From positions 233,294 through 297,293 of the forward strand of contig NZ_LMUL01000010.1 of the NCBI RefSeq assembly GCF_009765965.1: 64,000 nt of DNA, in the 5' to 3' direction. Positions 33,605-45,503 of this stretch are shown piece after piece (within the stretch, counting starts at the first letter, position 1; each line of letters begins with the position of its first letter). Both the position numbers and the translations under genes were made by a program. This DNA is from Caulobacter sp. S45. GTDB taxonomy: Bacteria > Pseudomonadota > Alphaproteobacteria > Caulobacterales > Caulobacteraceae. The notes under the pieces are model-generated. The model ran no database searches. It was given only the letters and a program-made list of their open reading frames with translations, and was not told the origin of the DNA.

Positions 33605-35938
33605 ATGCACTTCAAACGATTGCTACTGGGCACGGCGGCCTTGGGCGCCTGGTGTGCGGCGAGTGGGGTTCAGGCGGCGGACGCGGCTCCGGCTCCCGCT
33701 CCCGCTCCCGCAGACAACGTCGCGGCGGCGGGCGCTGCGTCTGCGCCGGCCGCGGCGGTGGACGACGTCGTCGTCACCGCCCGGCGCACGACCGAGAAGG
33801 CGCAGGACGTGCCCATCGCCCTGTCGGTGGTGACGCCCAGGACCTTGAACCAGACCGGCGCCTTCACGCTTGAGGACCTGCAAGCCTTGACGCCGAGCTT
33901 CACCGCCTATCAGTCAAACCCACGCAACTCCTCGATCGGCATCCGCGGCATCGGCGTGTCCTCAGCCTCGGATGGGCTGGACACCTCGGTCGGCGTCTAT
34001 GTCGACAATGTCTATCTGGGCCGACCCGGCATGGCGCTGGAAGACCTGATCGACATCGACCAGATCGAAGTGCTCCGCGGGCCGCAGGGAACCTTGTTCG
34101 GGCGCAACTCCGCAGCCGGCGTGGTGAACGTCGCCACCAAGAAGCCGAGCTTCGACTATGGGGCCGACGCGGAAGCATCGGTGGGAAATTACGGCTACAA
34201 CCAGGAACGGTTCAGTATCACCGGCCCGTTGATCGACGGTATACTGGCGTTTCGTCTGACGGCGTTCAACACCGATCGCAACGGCTACCTGCCCAACACC
34301 ACCACAGGCTCGGCCGGCAACAGCGTCGGGCGCGACGGCGGACGGTTGCAGTTGCTATACACGCCGACTTCGAACCTCAGCGTCAGGTTCATCGGGGAGT
34401 TCTCCAACGAGAACGACACCTGCTGCGTGTCCTCGATCAAGACCGTGCTTCCGGGCTCGATCACCTCGGCCACGGCGCGCACCCTGACGGCCTTCGGAGA
34501 ACTTGGCTATACGCCGGTCGCCAGCCTGAACAGCACAGCCAACAACTCGCCCCAGGACATGCGCACCAATCAGTACGCCCTGTCGACGGAGGTGGATTGG
34601 AACCTGGGTTGGGGCAATTTCACCTCGATCTCGGCCGAGCGGTACTGGATGTTCAACCCGCTCCAGGACAGCGACAACACCCCGCTCGACATCATCCAGG
34701 TGAACGTCGCCGATACGCACGACTGGCAGTATTCGCAGGAGTTCCGCCTGGCCTCCAATCCGGGTCGCTTCAGCTGGCAGGCGGGCGTCTACCTGTTCGA
34801 CCAGAACCTGCGCGACCACTACGTCCTCAACCAGTTCGGCAGTCAGGCGGGCGCCTTCTACACCGACTACCTGCGCACCGCGACGCCCTCCGCCGCGGCG
34901 GTGTCAATCGGAACCGGCTCCCAGTATATCGGTGATACGCGCGCGGTGACCGACAGCGCCGCCGCGTTCGGCCAAGCCAACTACGAAGTCACCGATAAGC
35001 TGACCCTCACGGGTGGCTTGAGATATACCTACGACCACAAGCATGGGATCACCAACACATCCAATGTCGGCACGCCCTATACGGCGACGGCGATTCCATT
35101 CGATTACAATGTCAGCGTATCCGACGGGAACGTCTCGTGGCTGGCCAGCGCCTCCTACAAGCTGACCCGCGACAGCCTGGTCTATCTGTCCTACTCCACG
35201 GGCTATCAGTCCGCGGGCCTCAACCTGAACGCCTCCGTGGCCAACGGTACGCCCTTGGTGCTGCAACCGGAGAAGGTGAAAGACTGGGAAGTCGGGCTGA
35301 AGCAGTCCCTGTTCGAACACCGCGTGACGCTGAACCTCGACGGGTTCTGGACCGATCTGACGGGCCTGCAGGCCAACATCGTTCCGCTCAACGGCGCCAA
35401 ATCCTATCTGGCCAATGTCGGCAATGTGTTGTCGCGCGGGATCGAGGCGGAACTGACCGTCACCCCGTTCACCGGCTTCACGGTCAGCGCCAATAGCTCC
35501 TACAATGACGCCCACTATTCGTCCTACACCAATGCGCCGTGCCCGATCGGAGGCGCCTCGGTCTGCAATCTGACCGGCCGGCCCGTGTACGAGGCGCCGC
35601 GCTACATCGCCAACCTGCTCGCCGAATATCGCTTCCATCTGGGCGAGCAACTGCAACCTTACATCGTGGGGCAGTATTCTTATCGATCCTTCGCCTATGG
35701 CACAGTGGACGATGGACCCTATACCCGCATCCCGGGGTATCCGCTCTTGAACGCACGGGTTGGCACGACGTTCGGGGACGGCCGATACGACATCGCGGCG
35801 TGGGTCGAGAACGGACTGAACAAGATCTACTTCCTCAATCTTAGCACGCTCTCGATCCCCGGCGCCGGCACGTTCGGGAGCGGGGGGCAAATCGGAACGC
35901 CTAGAACCTATGGCGTCACCGTGCGTGCGCACTTCTAA
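33605..35938 (+). CDS. TonB-dependent outer-membrane receptor linked to the organosulfur cluster
   Basis: A 777-residue receptor. The signal peptide ends near residue 25 (GVQAADA), followed by an Ala/Pro-rich linker (APAPAPAPADN), a TonB box DDVVVTARR (53-61), and the plug with SIGIRGIGVSS, GVYVDNVYLGRPGM and IEVLRGPQGTLFGRNSAAGVV. The barrel ends YGVTVRAHF with terminal Phe. No STN domain. It follows the monooxygenase cluster in the same direction, and similar receptors sit beside sulfonate/sulfate-ester operons, so it probably brings the same substrate across the outer membrane. Iron-siderophore uptake is the alternative. Confidence 0.93.
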   Translation: MHFKRLLLGTAALGAWCAASGVQAADAAPAPAPAPADNVAAAGAASAPAAAVDDVVVTARRTTEKAQDVPIALSVVTPRTLNQTGAFTLEDLQALTPSFTAYQSNPRNSSIGIRGIGVSSASDGLDTSVGVYVDNVYLGRPGMALEDLIDIDQIEVLRGPQGTLFGRNSAAGVVNVATKKPSFDYGADAEASVGNYGYNQERFSITGPLIDGILAFRLTAFNTDRNGYLPNTTTGSAGNSVGRDGGRLQLLYTPTSNLSVRFIGEFSNENDTCCVSSIKTVLPGSITSATARTLTAFGELGYTPVASLNSTANNSPQDMRTNQYALSTEVDWNLGWGNFTSISAERYWMFNPLQDSDNTPLDIIQVNVADTHDWQYSQEFRLASNPGRFSWQAGVYLFDQNLRDHYVLNQFGSQAGAFYTDYLRTATPSAAAVSIGTGSQYIGDTRAVTDSAAAFGQANYEVTDKLTLTGGLRYTYDHKHGITNTSNVGTPYTATAIPFDYNVSVSDGNVSWLASASYKLTRDSLVYLSYSTGYQSAGLNLNASVANGTPLVLQPEKVKDWEVGLKQSLFEHRVTLNLDGFWTDLTGLQANIVPLNGAKSYLANVGNVLSRGIEAELTVTPFTGFTVSANSSYNDAHYSSYTNAPCPIGGASVCNLTGRPVYEAPRYIANLLAEYRFHLGEQLQPYIVGQYSYRSFAYGTVDDGPYTRIPGYPLLNARVGTTFGDGRYDIAAWVENGLNKIYFLNLSTLSIPGAGTFGSGGQIGTPRTYGVTVRAHF

Positions 35939-36133
35939 GCCGGGCCCAGATCAACGCCGGACGCGCGTAGCGGCTGGAGGATAAACGGGGGTCGCGTCAG
36001 TGGGGTGAGCCGGCGGAAGGCGGACTGCCGTGGCGGACCCCCGTGGCGGACCTTCGCGAGAGCAGATTCGTCATTCTGCTCGGATCGAAGGTCTGATAGG
36101 CGCCAGGGCGGGGGTCCTTATGCGGAGGGGGGA

Positions 36134-36721
36134 TCAGGCGGCGCCTCCAGAGGCATGGCGACGCGCTTGCGCGACGGTGAGCCAGACGGCCGAAATGAGG
36201 AAGTACAAGGCGCCGAACGCCGCATACGGCGCGATATCGGTGATGCCGACGGTTGCGCTTCCGATCGCCTGTTTGATGAAGATGGCGCCGACCAGCGCCG
36301 ACTGGCCCCCAGCCAGGATCATCGCCCACTGCGCGCCGATCTTCCACCGGCGCACGCCGGTGATGAGCTGGAACAGGCCGGCGAGGATGGCCCAGGACCC
36401 GAACACCGCCATCACCGCATGCAGGCCTCGCGTGAGGGCGGCGGCGACCGCGATGGTGGCGAGGGTGCTGATGGCGACATTGAACGCCTGGCTGCGATTG
36501 AGCTTCAGCCCGCCGCTGCGCTGGGCGTCGACGAAATTGGCGAGGGCGTCCCAAGCCGGATAGGCGACCAGGAGCGCGGCTGCGGCCGGCGGGGAGCTCT
36601 TGCCGACAGTGAAGGCGGCGGCGAACCAGACCACGGCGACCGCGGCGCGGGTGAAGTAATAGGACTTCAGCCAGCCGGACGCTGCGTCGCGCCCTGGCTG
36701 CGGGAATGTTTGGCTGTTCAT
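36134..36721 (-). CDS. DUF308/HdeD-like membrane protein
   Basis: A 195-residue protein with about six hydrophobic helices (AAVAVVWFAAAFTVG, AAALLVAYPAWDAL, ISTLATIAVAAAL, AVFGSWAILAGLFQLITGV, WAMILAGGQSALVGA, ALYFLISAVWLTVA). The segment FGSWAILAGLFQLITGVRRWK is like HdeD/DUF308 proteins linked to acid or envelope stress. AGGAT precedes the ATG. It is 91 bases downstream of an exported hydrolase on the same strand, so probably in one operon with it. Confidence 0.75.
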   Translation of the reverse strand: MNSQTFPQPGRDAASGWLKSYYFTRAAVAVVWFAAAFTVGKSSPPAAAALLVAYPAWDALANFVDAQRSGGLKLNRSQAFNVAISTLATIAVAAALTRGLHAVMAVFGSWAILAGLFQLITGVRRWKIGAQWAMILAGGQSALVGAIFIKQAIGSATVGITDIAPYAAFGALYFLISAVWLTVAQARRHASGGAA

Positions 36722-36812
36722 AGCAAAGATCCTGTTTCTGCTGGGATGGCGGGAGCCGGTGAGGGGGCGCCGGACGACGGGTGGGTTCGAGTTCCCGTCG
36801 CCCGGCTCGGGA

Positions 36813-37568
36813 TCACTCTCCCTTGGCGGCCTGTTCGATCAGGGCGGCGACCTCTTCGGGGTGCGAGACCGGCGACGCGTGGCTGGACTGCAGCGTCACG
36901 GTCGTGGCGTTCATCCGCTTGGCGAAGAAGGCCTCGGCCTGCGGCGGCACCATCAGGTCGTTGGCCGCGATCGCGTAGTAGGTCGGCTTCAGATGCCACG
37001 CCGCGACGGTGGCCGGGGCGGCGAAGGCGGCGCCGTTGATCGGACGCTGCTTCTGGGCCAGTTCCTCGCCTTGCGCGGCCGGGATGTCGCCGACGAAGAC
37101 GTGGGCGTAAGCGGTTGGATCGATGGACAGGAAGCCCTTGGCGTCCGGACGAACCGCCTTCAGGCCCTCGGTCGGCGGTCCGTTGCTCGTGAGCGCCTGC
37201 AGCGTTTCTCCCTTGTCGGGCGCGAAGGCCGAGACGTAGACCAAGGCCTTGACCTTGGGGCTGTCGCCGACTTCGCCGATCACCACGCCGCCCCAGGAAT
37301 GGCCGACCAGGACGGTCGCGCCCTTCTGGGCGTCCAGCACCTGGCGGGTGGCGGCGACGTCGGCGTCCAGCGAGGTCAGCGGGATGTCGACTTCGGCGAC
37401 CTTGAAGCCCTTGGCGCGCAGGATGTGGGCGACCTTGTCCCAGCTGGACTTGTCGGTGAAGGCGCCGGGCACGAGCACCACATTGTGGGCGGTGGCGGCG
37501 GAAGCGGCGATGGGAGCCCCAATCGCGAGAACGGTGGCGAGCGCGGCCCCGACAGCAAGCATCTTCAT
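36813..37568 (-). CDS. Exported alpha/beta hydrolase
   Basis: A 251-residue hydrolase with a signal peptide (about 25 residues, ending ASAATA). The oxyanion segment VVLVPGAF and nucleophile Ser91 in LVGHSWGGVV are present, the acid lies near the VPP segment (ANDLMVPPQAEAFFAKRM), and the His is in LQSSHASPVSHPEE. This is the salicylate-esterase/EstC-like small hydrolase group. It is divergent from an AraC-type regulator, a typical regulator-target pair. A paralog lies at 42.6 kb. The substrate is unknown. Confidence 0.88.
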   Translation of the reverse strand: MKMLAVGAALATVLAIGAPIAASAATAHNVVLVPGAFTDKSSWDKVAHILRAKGFKVAEVDIPLTSLDADVAATRQVLDAQKGATVLVGHSWGGVVIGEVGDSPKVKALVYVSAFAPDKGETLQALTSNGPPTEGLKAVRPDAKGFLSIDPTAYAHVFVGDIPAAQGEELAQKQRPINGAAFAAPATVAAWHLKPTYYAIAANDLMVPPQAEAFFAKRMNATTVTLQSSHASPVSHPEEVAALIEQAAKGE

Positions 37569-37735
37569 TGGATTGTCCTTTCAAGACAGCGAGCAGGCCG
37601 GAAGATCGGAACATTTCCAACCGAACGGGCCTGGCGTAAAAAGAGCGACTACGGTTTCCTGTAGGAAGTGCGTATTGCCTTGTGGTTGCGCACTCGGTAC
37701 GGCGTATTGATAGATCCGTCGGGACAATCTGGGCC

Positions 37736-38635
37736 ATGACCGAACAACCGGAAAACTTGACCATTCGTCCGGAAATAGAAATCGGCAGTTCCGCGTCGAC
37801 CGATCTGCTGTCCCACGTGCTGGCGCAAATCCGTCTCACGGGAGACCGGGTCTATTCCCATGCCCTCGCCCCGGAGGGCCGCTTGGAACTCGAAGCCGGG
37901 GCCGCGCACGTCTGCGTCGTGACGCAGGGCGTCCTGCACATCGAGGGCGATGAGCACCAACCGTTGGTCATCGACACGGGCGATCTGGTGATGCTGCCGC
38001 ATGGCGCGGGCGGCCTGCGATTGGCGGCCTCGGGCGTCCCGGCGACCCTGGTTCTTTGCCGCTTCCGCTTCGATCCGGACAGCCTTCGGGGCATGGTGTC
38101 GGCCCTACCCAAATGCATCCATATTCGACGGGCGGAGGGCGCGGGTTGGCTTGAGGGGATCGTGCATTTCCTGATGATCGAGGCCGGCGATATCCAGCCG
38201 GGCGCCGCCCTGATGGTCTCCCGGCTGATCGACCTGGTGGTCATCCGCACCTTGCGGACCTGGATTCATCAAGGACCCGCTTCCGGATGGCTGGGCGGCC
38301 TTGCCGATGCGCGCATCGCAAGCGCGCTGAAGGCCATTCACGAGCGGCCCATGCAGCGGTGGAGCATCGAGACCCTCGCGGCCATTGCAGGCATGTCCCG
38401 CTCCAGCTTTTGCGAGCGTTTCACCGCCTTGGTGGGCCGTTCGCCGCTGCGCTACCACAACGAGTGGCGCCTGGCGCTGGCGCGGGACCTGCTGGCCAAG
38501 CGCGACGCGCGGGTCGGCGAAATCGGGCTCAGCATCGGTTACGAGTCGGAGGCCGCCTTCAGTCGCGCCTATAAGACGTTATTCGGCCACTCGCCGCGGG
38601 TCGATTACAGATTGCGAAAAGATACTGATCGATAG
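37736..38635 (+). CDS. AraC-family regulator with N-terminal cupin (cupin_6) domain
   Basis: A 299-residue regulator. Residues about 20-190 are an AraC-type cupin_6 ligand-binding domain (VCVVTQGVLHIEG, DTGDLVMLPHG). The C-terminal double HTH starts near 205 (ARIASALKAIHERPMQRWSI; LAAIAGMSRSSFCERF; GLSIGYESEAAFSRAYKTLF). The ATG at 37736 is preferred to a GTG 54 bases upstream because homology begins there, although the ribosome binding site is weak. It is divergent from the exported hydrolase/DUF308 operon and probably controls it. Confidence 0.9.
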   Translation: MTEQPENLTIRPEIEIGSSASTDLLSHVLAQIRLTGDRVYSHALAPEGRLELEAGAAHVCVVTQGVLHIEGDEHQPLVIDTGDLVMLPHGAGGLRLAASGVPATLVLCRFRFDPDSLRGMVSALPKCIHIRRAEGAGWLEGIVHFLMIEAGDIQPGAALMVSRLIDLVVIRTLRTWIHQGPASGWLGGLADARIASALKAIHERPMQRWSIETLAAIAGMSRSSFCERFTALVGRSPLRYHNEWRLALARDLLAKRDARVGEIGLSIGYESEAAFSRAYKTLFGHSPRVDYRLRKDTDR

Positions 38636-38847
38636 AGGTGATCCACTCGCCAAATCCATGATCAAACACCAAAGGTGACTATGGATATAGTTCAGTTCTG
38701 GCGACGGCCGTCGCCGCCTCGAGCTCCACGATTCCCGTCTTTCTCATTATCCGGATTTCTGCATCACTCCATGAAGGATAATGCAGATTAATCCAGGCGT
38801 TCCCCGGGCCCATATCCGACGCGGCGGCGACGGCCCGGAGAGCAGAG

Positions 38848-40272
38848 ATGCAACTGATCACCCACATCTACATGGACGGCCGGTTCGTTGAGCCGCACGG
38901 AACCGAACTGTTCGATCTCCATAACCCGGCGACCGGGGAGGTGTTCGGTCGTGTCAGGCTGGGAGATGTCGAGGATACGCGAGCCGCCATCGCCGCCGCG
39001 AAACGGGCTTTCCCGTTATGGTCGCGAAGCACGAAGGCGGAGCGCATCGCCCTTTTGCATCGCCTTCACGAAGCGATGGAGGCCAGGAAAGCCGCCCTGC
39101 TGGATGCGATCATCCTGGAATACGGCGCCCCCATCTCCCGAGCGGCCTGGATGGCGGCGCACGCATCCAACAGCTTCCTGGACGCAGCGCGCACCCTGGA
39201 AGATTTCGACCTGACACAACGGATCGGCACGGCGGAGGTCATCATGGAGCCCGTCGGCGTGGTCGGGTTGATCACACCCTGGAACAGCGACGCCGGCTTC
39301 ATCTGCAACAAACTCGCCTATGCGCTGGCGGCTGGATGCACGGTGGTGATCAAGCCCAGCGAAATGAGTGCGGCCCAGACGCAGGTCGTGCTTGAAGCGC
39401 TGCACGCGGCGGGCGCGCCTGCCGGCCTGTTCAACGTCGTCAATGGACGGGGCGAGGTTGTGGGCGCAGAAATCACCGCAAACCCCGACATATCCAAGAT
39501 TTCCTTCACCGGCTCGACCGCCGTCGGCAAGGCGATCCTGCGCGCCGCCGCCGACACGCTGAAGCGCGTGACCTTGGAACTCGGCGGCAAGTCGCCCACG
39601 GTGATCCTCGACGACGCCGACTTCGCCAAGGCGATTCCTCTGGCGCTCGAGGCCGGCTTCGCGAACAGCGGTCAGGCCTGCATCGCCGGCTCTCGTATCC
39701 TCGTGCCGGCCTCGCGGCTCGATGAGGCGATCGCCGCGACGAAGATCGCCCTTGGGAACGTAAGGGCCGGCGACCCGCGCGACGCCGGTACGACCATCGG
39801 CCCGATGGTGAGTCAGGCGCAGTACGAGCGGGTCCAGCGCTACATCCGGCGCGGCGTCGAGGCCGGGGCGAGGGTCGTCGCCGGCGGCGAAGGCCATCCC
39901 GACGGGCTCGGCGGCTACTTCGTGAGGCCGACCGTCTTCGCCGATGTCACCAACGACATGACGATCGCCAGGGAGGAGATCTTCGGCCCGGTGCTGTGCC
40001 TGATGACCTATGAGGACGAGGCGCAAGCCATTTCGATCGCCAACGACACGACCTATGGGTTGCAGGCCTATGTCATCTCCTCCAACCCGGTGCGGGCGAC
40101 GGCGGTGGCGCGCCAGCTCGAGGCCGGGCGTGTCGTCATAAACGGCGCGCCGCACGATCCTTCCGTGCCGTTCGGCGGGGTCAAGCAATCGGGCATTGGC
40201 CGCGAATACGGCGTCTTCGGGCTGCAAGCCTATCTCGAGCCGAAGGCCCTGCTGGGCGCCCTCCCGATGTAG
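38848..40272 (+). CDS. NAD(P)-dependent aldehyde dehydrogenase
   Basis: A 474-residue ALDH-superfamily enzyme. The catalytic residues are in place: N146 (TPWNSD), E244 (LELGGKSPTV) and C278 (GQACIAGSR), with the nucleotide segment SFTGSTAVGKAI. C-terminal PFGGVKQSGIGREYG is standard. GGAG lies 6 bases before the ATG. It oxidises an aldehyde to the acid in the cytoplasm; the aldehyde is not evident. KatG follows 69 bases later, and both may belong to a detoxification or stress unit. Confidence 0.93.
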   Translation: MQLITHIYMDGRFVEPHGTELFDLHNPATGEVFGRVRLGDVEDTRAAIAAAKRAFPLWSRSTKAERIALLHRLHEAMEARKAALLDAIILEYGAPISRAAWMAAHASNSFLDAARTLEDFDLTQRIGTAEVIMEPVGVVGLITPWNSDAGFICNKLAYALAAGCTVVIKPSEMSAAQTQVVLEALHAAGAPAGLFNVVNGRGEVVGAEITANPDISKISFTGSTAVGKAILRAAADTLKRVTLELGGKSPTVILDDADFAKAIPLALEAGFANSGQACIAGSRILVPASRLDEAIAATKIALGNVRAGDPRDAGTTIGPMVSQAQYERVQRYIRRGVEAGARVVAGGEGHPDGLGGYFVRPTVFADVTNDMTIAREEIFGPVLCLMTYEDEAQAISIANDTTYGLQAYVISSNPVRATAVARQLEAGRVVINGAPHDPSVPFGGVKQSGIGREYGVFGLQAYLEPKALLGALPM

Positions 40273-40308
40273 CGGCTGGGTCGGCAGATCGGCAGATCGG
40301 CGGTATAG

Positions 40309-42576
<2,268 letters not shown>

Positions 42577-42582
42577 CGTTGA

Positions 42583-42617
42583 GGCCGGTTTCGAAGGGGC
42601 GTCCTTCGAAGCCGGCC
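42583..42617. terminator. Bidirectional terminator between katG and the convergent hydrolase
   Basis: GGCCGGTTTCGAAGG (42583-42597) pairs with 42603-42617 over 15 bases with one G-T wobble and a 5-base loop. It lies 6 bases from each stop codon, so it can end transcripts from both sides. Confidence 0.7.
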
Positions 42618-42623
42618 ATTCCA

Positions 42624-43403
42624 CTATGCGGTGTGTCCGGCGGCCTGCAGGATCAGGCGTGCGATCTCGTCCGGGTGGGAGATCAGGGACAGGTGGCTGG
42701 ACTTGAGTTCGATGGTCTTAGCGCCCATGCGCTTGGCCATGAAGCGTTCGAGATCCGGGTTGATCGTGCGATCTTCGGTCGAGACCGCGTAGAAGCTCGG
42801 CTTCGAGCGCCAGGCCGCATGCGTGGTCTTGCCGGCGAGCAGCGCCTTGTGGAACGGTTCCTGGACGGCGTAGAGCACCTTCGCCTTGGCTTGCGGCAGG
42901 TCGCCCGCGAAATCGCGCAGGAACGCCGCCTCGGTCAGCCGTCCCTCGTCGCCGTCGAAGACGATCCCGGCGGATGCGGGAGGGGTCGGGAACTTCTTGG
43001 CCAGCGCCGTGTAGTCCTCGCCCGCGTCCGGCGCGCGCGCCGCCACATAGACCAGGGCCGAGACCTTCGGATGCACGCCGGCTTCGGTGACGATCATCCC
43101 CGAGAAGGAATGCCCGACCAGCACGGTGGGTCCGTCCTGCCGATCCAGTACGCGCTGCGCCGAGGCCACCGCCTCGGGCAAGGTCGTCAGGGGGTTCTGC
43201 ACGGCGGTAGCGTTGAGCCCAGCCGCCTGCAATCGAGCGATCACCTCGGACCAGCATGACCCGTCGGCGAACAGTCCGTGCACGAGCACGACGTTGCGCG
43301 CCCTTGCCGGAGCGGGCGTTGCGGCCATGCCGCGGGTGGAGACCAGCGACGCGGCGGCGCCGGCGATCACGGTAGCGCAGAGGCTACGCCTGTTCATCAT
43401 CAT
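42624..43403 (-). CDS. Exported alpha/beta hydrolase, paralog of the one at 36.8 kb
   Basis: A 259-residue hydrolase. The start at 43403 follows AGAGGA and gives a signal sequence with an RR motif (MNRRSLCATVIAGAAASL, then TRGMAAT), which could be Tat-type. The fold shows VVLVHGLFADGS, nucleophile Ser99 in LVGHSFSGM, and the late LKSSHLSLISHPDE with the catalytic His. It shares the whole layout with the hydrolase at 36813-37568 (TVLVGHS, KVSALVYV, HPDE/HPEE ending), so the two probably arose by duplication. Substrate unknown. Confidence 0.87.
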   Translation of the reverse strand: MMMNRRSLCATVIAGAAASLVSTRGMAATPAPARARNVVLVHGLFADGSCWSEVIARLQAAGLNATAVQNPLTTLPEAVASAQRVLDRQDGPTVLVGHSFSGMIVTEAGVHPKVSALVYVAARAPDAGEDYTALAKKFPTPPASAGIVFDGDEGRLTEAAFLRDFAGDLPQAKAKVLYAVQEPFHKALLAGKTTHAAWRSKPSFYAVSTEDRTINPDLERFMAKRMGAKTIELKSSHLSLISHPDEIARLILQAAGHTA

Positions 43404-43554
43404 GATCCATTTTCCTCTTTTGCAGGAGAGCCTGGCGGGGGTTTGAGGGACGCGGCCACCGGGGCAAGTATACCTCATCGACGCGAATCCTGTTCTTTTG
43501 CAGGCACGGGAGAGGCCGGTGTCGCGCCGGGGTGACGAAGGCTCGCCGGCTTGC

Positions 43555-44490
43555 TTACGCCCCACCCGGCCCAATTGCCGGCGTCAGCCACGCGCGGGCG
43601 CCCGCCAGGGTTTGGAAGTCGTCGAGCGCGCGGACGGGAAGCGTTGGATAGGCGCCGCGCATCATGTCCCTCAAGGCGCCGCCGGGACCCAGCTCGAATA
43701 TGCGATCCGCGCCGCGTTCGACCAGGGCCGCCAGGGTTCCGGCCCAATCGACCGTATGCGCCAGCTGCCGGGCGAGACCGGGCGCGCCCCGAGCTAGGCT
43801 GTAGACGACGGCGCCGTCGCTCGCACCGAGGAGGGTGCGACCCTTGATGATCCTGGCTGGAACCGAGCGCGACAGCACCGCCTCGAAAGGCTCGACCGCC
43901 GAGGATAGCCGCGGCGTGTGGGACGCGACATTCACGGCCAGCGGCCGGGCGCTCGCCGCCCCGACCACCAGCGCCTGGGCGCAACATGCGGCCACATCGG
44001 CGCGCGCGCCGCCGATCACAAACAGCCGGTCGGGGTTTGCGATCGCGATCGCGCAGCGGTGGTCGGCGACCAGCGGCTCGACGGCTTTGCGATCCAGGCC
44101 GCGGATGAAGCCGAGCCCCCCGCCACCGCTGTCCGCCTGGTCCATCAGCTCGGCTCGGATCGCCGTCAGCCGAATGGTCTCCTCGGCGGACCAGAGACCC
44201 GCAACACCCCACGCGGCCATCTCGCCGACGCTGTAGCCCGCGATCAGGAGCGGGCTATCCAGTTCGAGGCAGGCCGCCGCCGCGAGCGCCCGGGTCACGC
44301 AGAGGATCTGGCCTATGCGGTTGTTGTGCAGCGTCGCCTCGTCCGCCTCGGCCACCAGCGCGCGTGGATCGGCGCCCAGCACCGAAGCCGCGGCGTCGAA
44401 CACGGGCTGTGCGGCGTCGGCGCCGTCGAACAGGGCGAACATCCCGCGCGCCTGGCGCCCCTGGCCCGAGCAGAGCAAGGCCAGGCTCAC
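43555..44490 (-). CDS. mdcH: Malonate decarboxylase malonyl-CoA:ACP transacylase (MdcH)
   Basis: A 311-residue acyltransferase. The nucleophile Ser is in IAGYSVGEMAAWG, the early glutamine loop is LLCSGQGRQARGMF, and the His partner is in NVASHTPRLSSA. MdcH loads malonyl groups onto the ACP subunit from malonyl-CoA, starting the malonate cycle. It is the last gene of the mdc operon and follows the transporter by 40 bases. A normal FabD is excluded by context and by divergent sequence. Confidence 0.9.
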   Translation of the reverse strand: MSLALLCSGQGRQARGMFALFDGADAAQPVFDAAASVLGADPRALVAEADEATLHNNRIGQILCVTRALAAAACLELDSPLLIAGYSVGEMAAWGVAGLWSAEETIRLTAIRAELMDQADSGGGGLGFIRGLDRKAVEPLVADHRCAIAIANPDRLFVIGGARADVAACCAQALVVGAASARPLAVNVASHTPRLSSAVEPFEAVLSRSVPARIIKGRTLLGASDGAVVYSLARGAPGLARQLAHTVDWAGTLAALVERGADRIFELGPGGALRDMMRGAYPTLPVRALDDFQTLAGARAWLTPAIGPGGA

Positions 44491-44530
44491 GTGAGGGCCT
44501 CTCGACCAGGGTGCGCGACGGCGGCGATCT

Positions 44531-45475
44531 TCATCTGGGATAGAGCAGGGCGATCAGCCCGCCCAGGGTCGCCACGCTGAACACCGTGCTGGCGATCACC
44601 GTCGAGCCGGCCTCAAGGGAGGCGGTGCGATAATTGACCCCGAACAGGATGCCGAAGAACCCCGCCGGCAAGGCGGACAGGAGGATCGCCGCCTTGGCGA
44701 GGTCGGGCGGCATGGGGATCAAAAGGGTCAGGGCCCAGATCAGGGCGGGCTTGAGGACGTTGCCGGCCAGGATGGCGGCGACCACCCGCAGGTCGAACCG
44801 GAACGGCTGGGACGACAGGACGAGCCCGGTCAGGAACAGCGCGACCCCGCCGGCCGCGACGCCGATCAACTGCAGCGACGAGGCCACCAGGGCGTCGAGA
44901 TGCAACCCGCTCAGCGAGACCGCCGTGCCCGCCAGAGGCGCCAGGACGATCGGCTTGAGCAGGGCTCGCGAAAGCGCCTTGCCGACCAGCGCCCGGCGCG
45001 CGCCGCCGCCTTCGTTCGGCTGGGCCAGTTCCAGGATGAACAGGGTCACCGGGGACGGCAGCATGGAGCCGGCGGCGATGGCGACCGCGACATGGACCGC
45101 GCCGGCCGGTCCCACCACGGCCAGGATGATCGGCAAGCCGGCGGCCGCGTAGTTCGGCAGCGACACCGTGAGCGCCTGGACGGCGGCCTCCTGCCGTGTC
45201 GCCTTGCCTCGGCTGCGCACCAGCCCGTACCACGCGGCGTAGAGCGCCATCATGACCAGACCCAGCACGAGGAAGAGGCTTCCTTCGCCCAGCATCTTGG
45301 CGCGCGGCGTGCTCGCGGTGGCGACGAACAGGGACGCGGGCAGAGCGAACTGCATGACCAGCGCGTTCAGCTCGCCGACATGATGGTTGTCGATCGCCCG
45401 GCGCTTACCGGCGAAATAACCCAGGCCGATCACAAAGAAGATCGGGACAAGGGCTCGCGCTATGATCTCGATCAT
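44531..45475 (-). CDS. mdcF: AEC-family malonate transporter
   Basis: A 314-residue membrane protein of the auxin-efflux-carrier family with about ten helices. Family features are ARALVPIFFVIGLGYFAG, LVMQFALPASLFVA, SLPNYAAAGLPIILAVVG and a late LPAGFFGILFGVNYR. The ATG at 45475 is used; it follows GAGGAG. MdcF of Klebsiella is the same type and imports malonate, so the symbol rests on operon context. The operon uses this in place of the MdcLM pair found in Pseudomonas and Acinetobacter. Confidence 0.88.
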   Translation of the reverse strand: MIEIIARALVPIFFVIGLGYFAGKRRAIDNHHVGELNALVMQFALPASLFVATASTPRAKMLGEGSLFLVLGLVMMALYAAWYGLVRSRGKATRQEAAVQALTVSLPNYAAAGLPIILAVVGPAGAVHVAVAIAAGSMLPSPVTLFILELAQPNEGGGARRALVGKALSRALLKPIVLAPLAGTAVSLSGLHLDALVASSLQLIGVAAGGVALFLTGLVLSSQPFRFDLRVVAAILAGNVLKPALIWALTLLIPMPPDLAKAAILLSALPAGFFGILFGVNYRTASLEAGSTVIASTVFSVATLGGLIALLYPR

Positions 45476-45503
45476 CGCCGGCGCTCCTCGGCAACCTGCG
45501 GCC

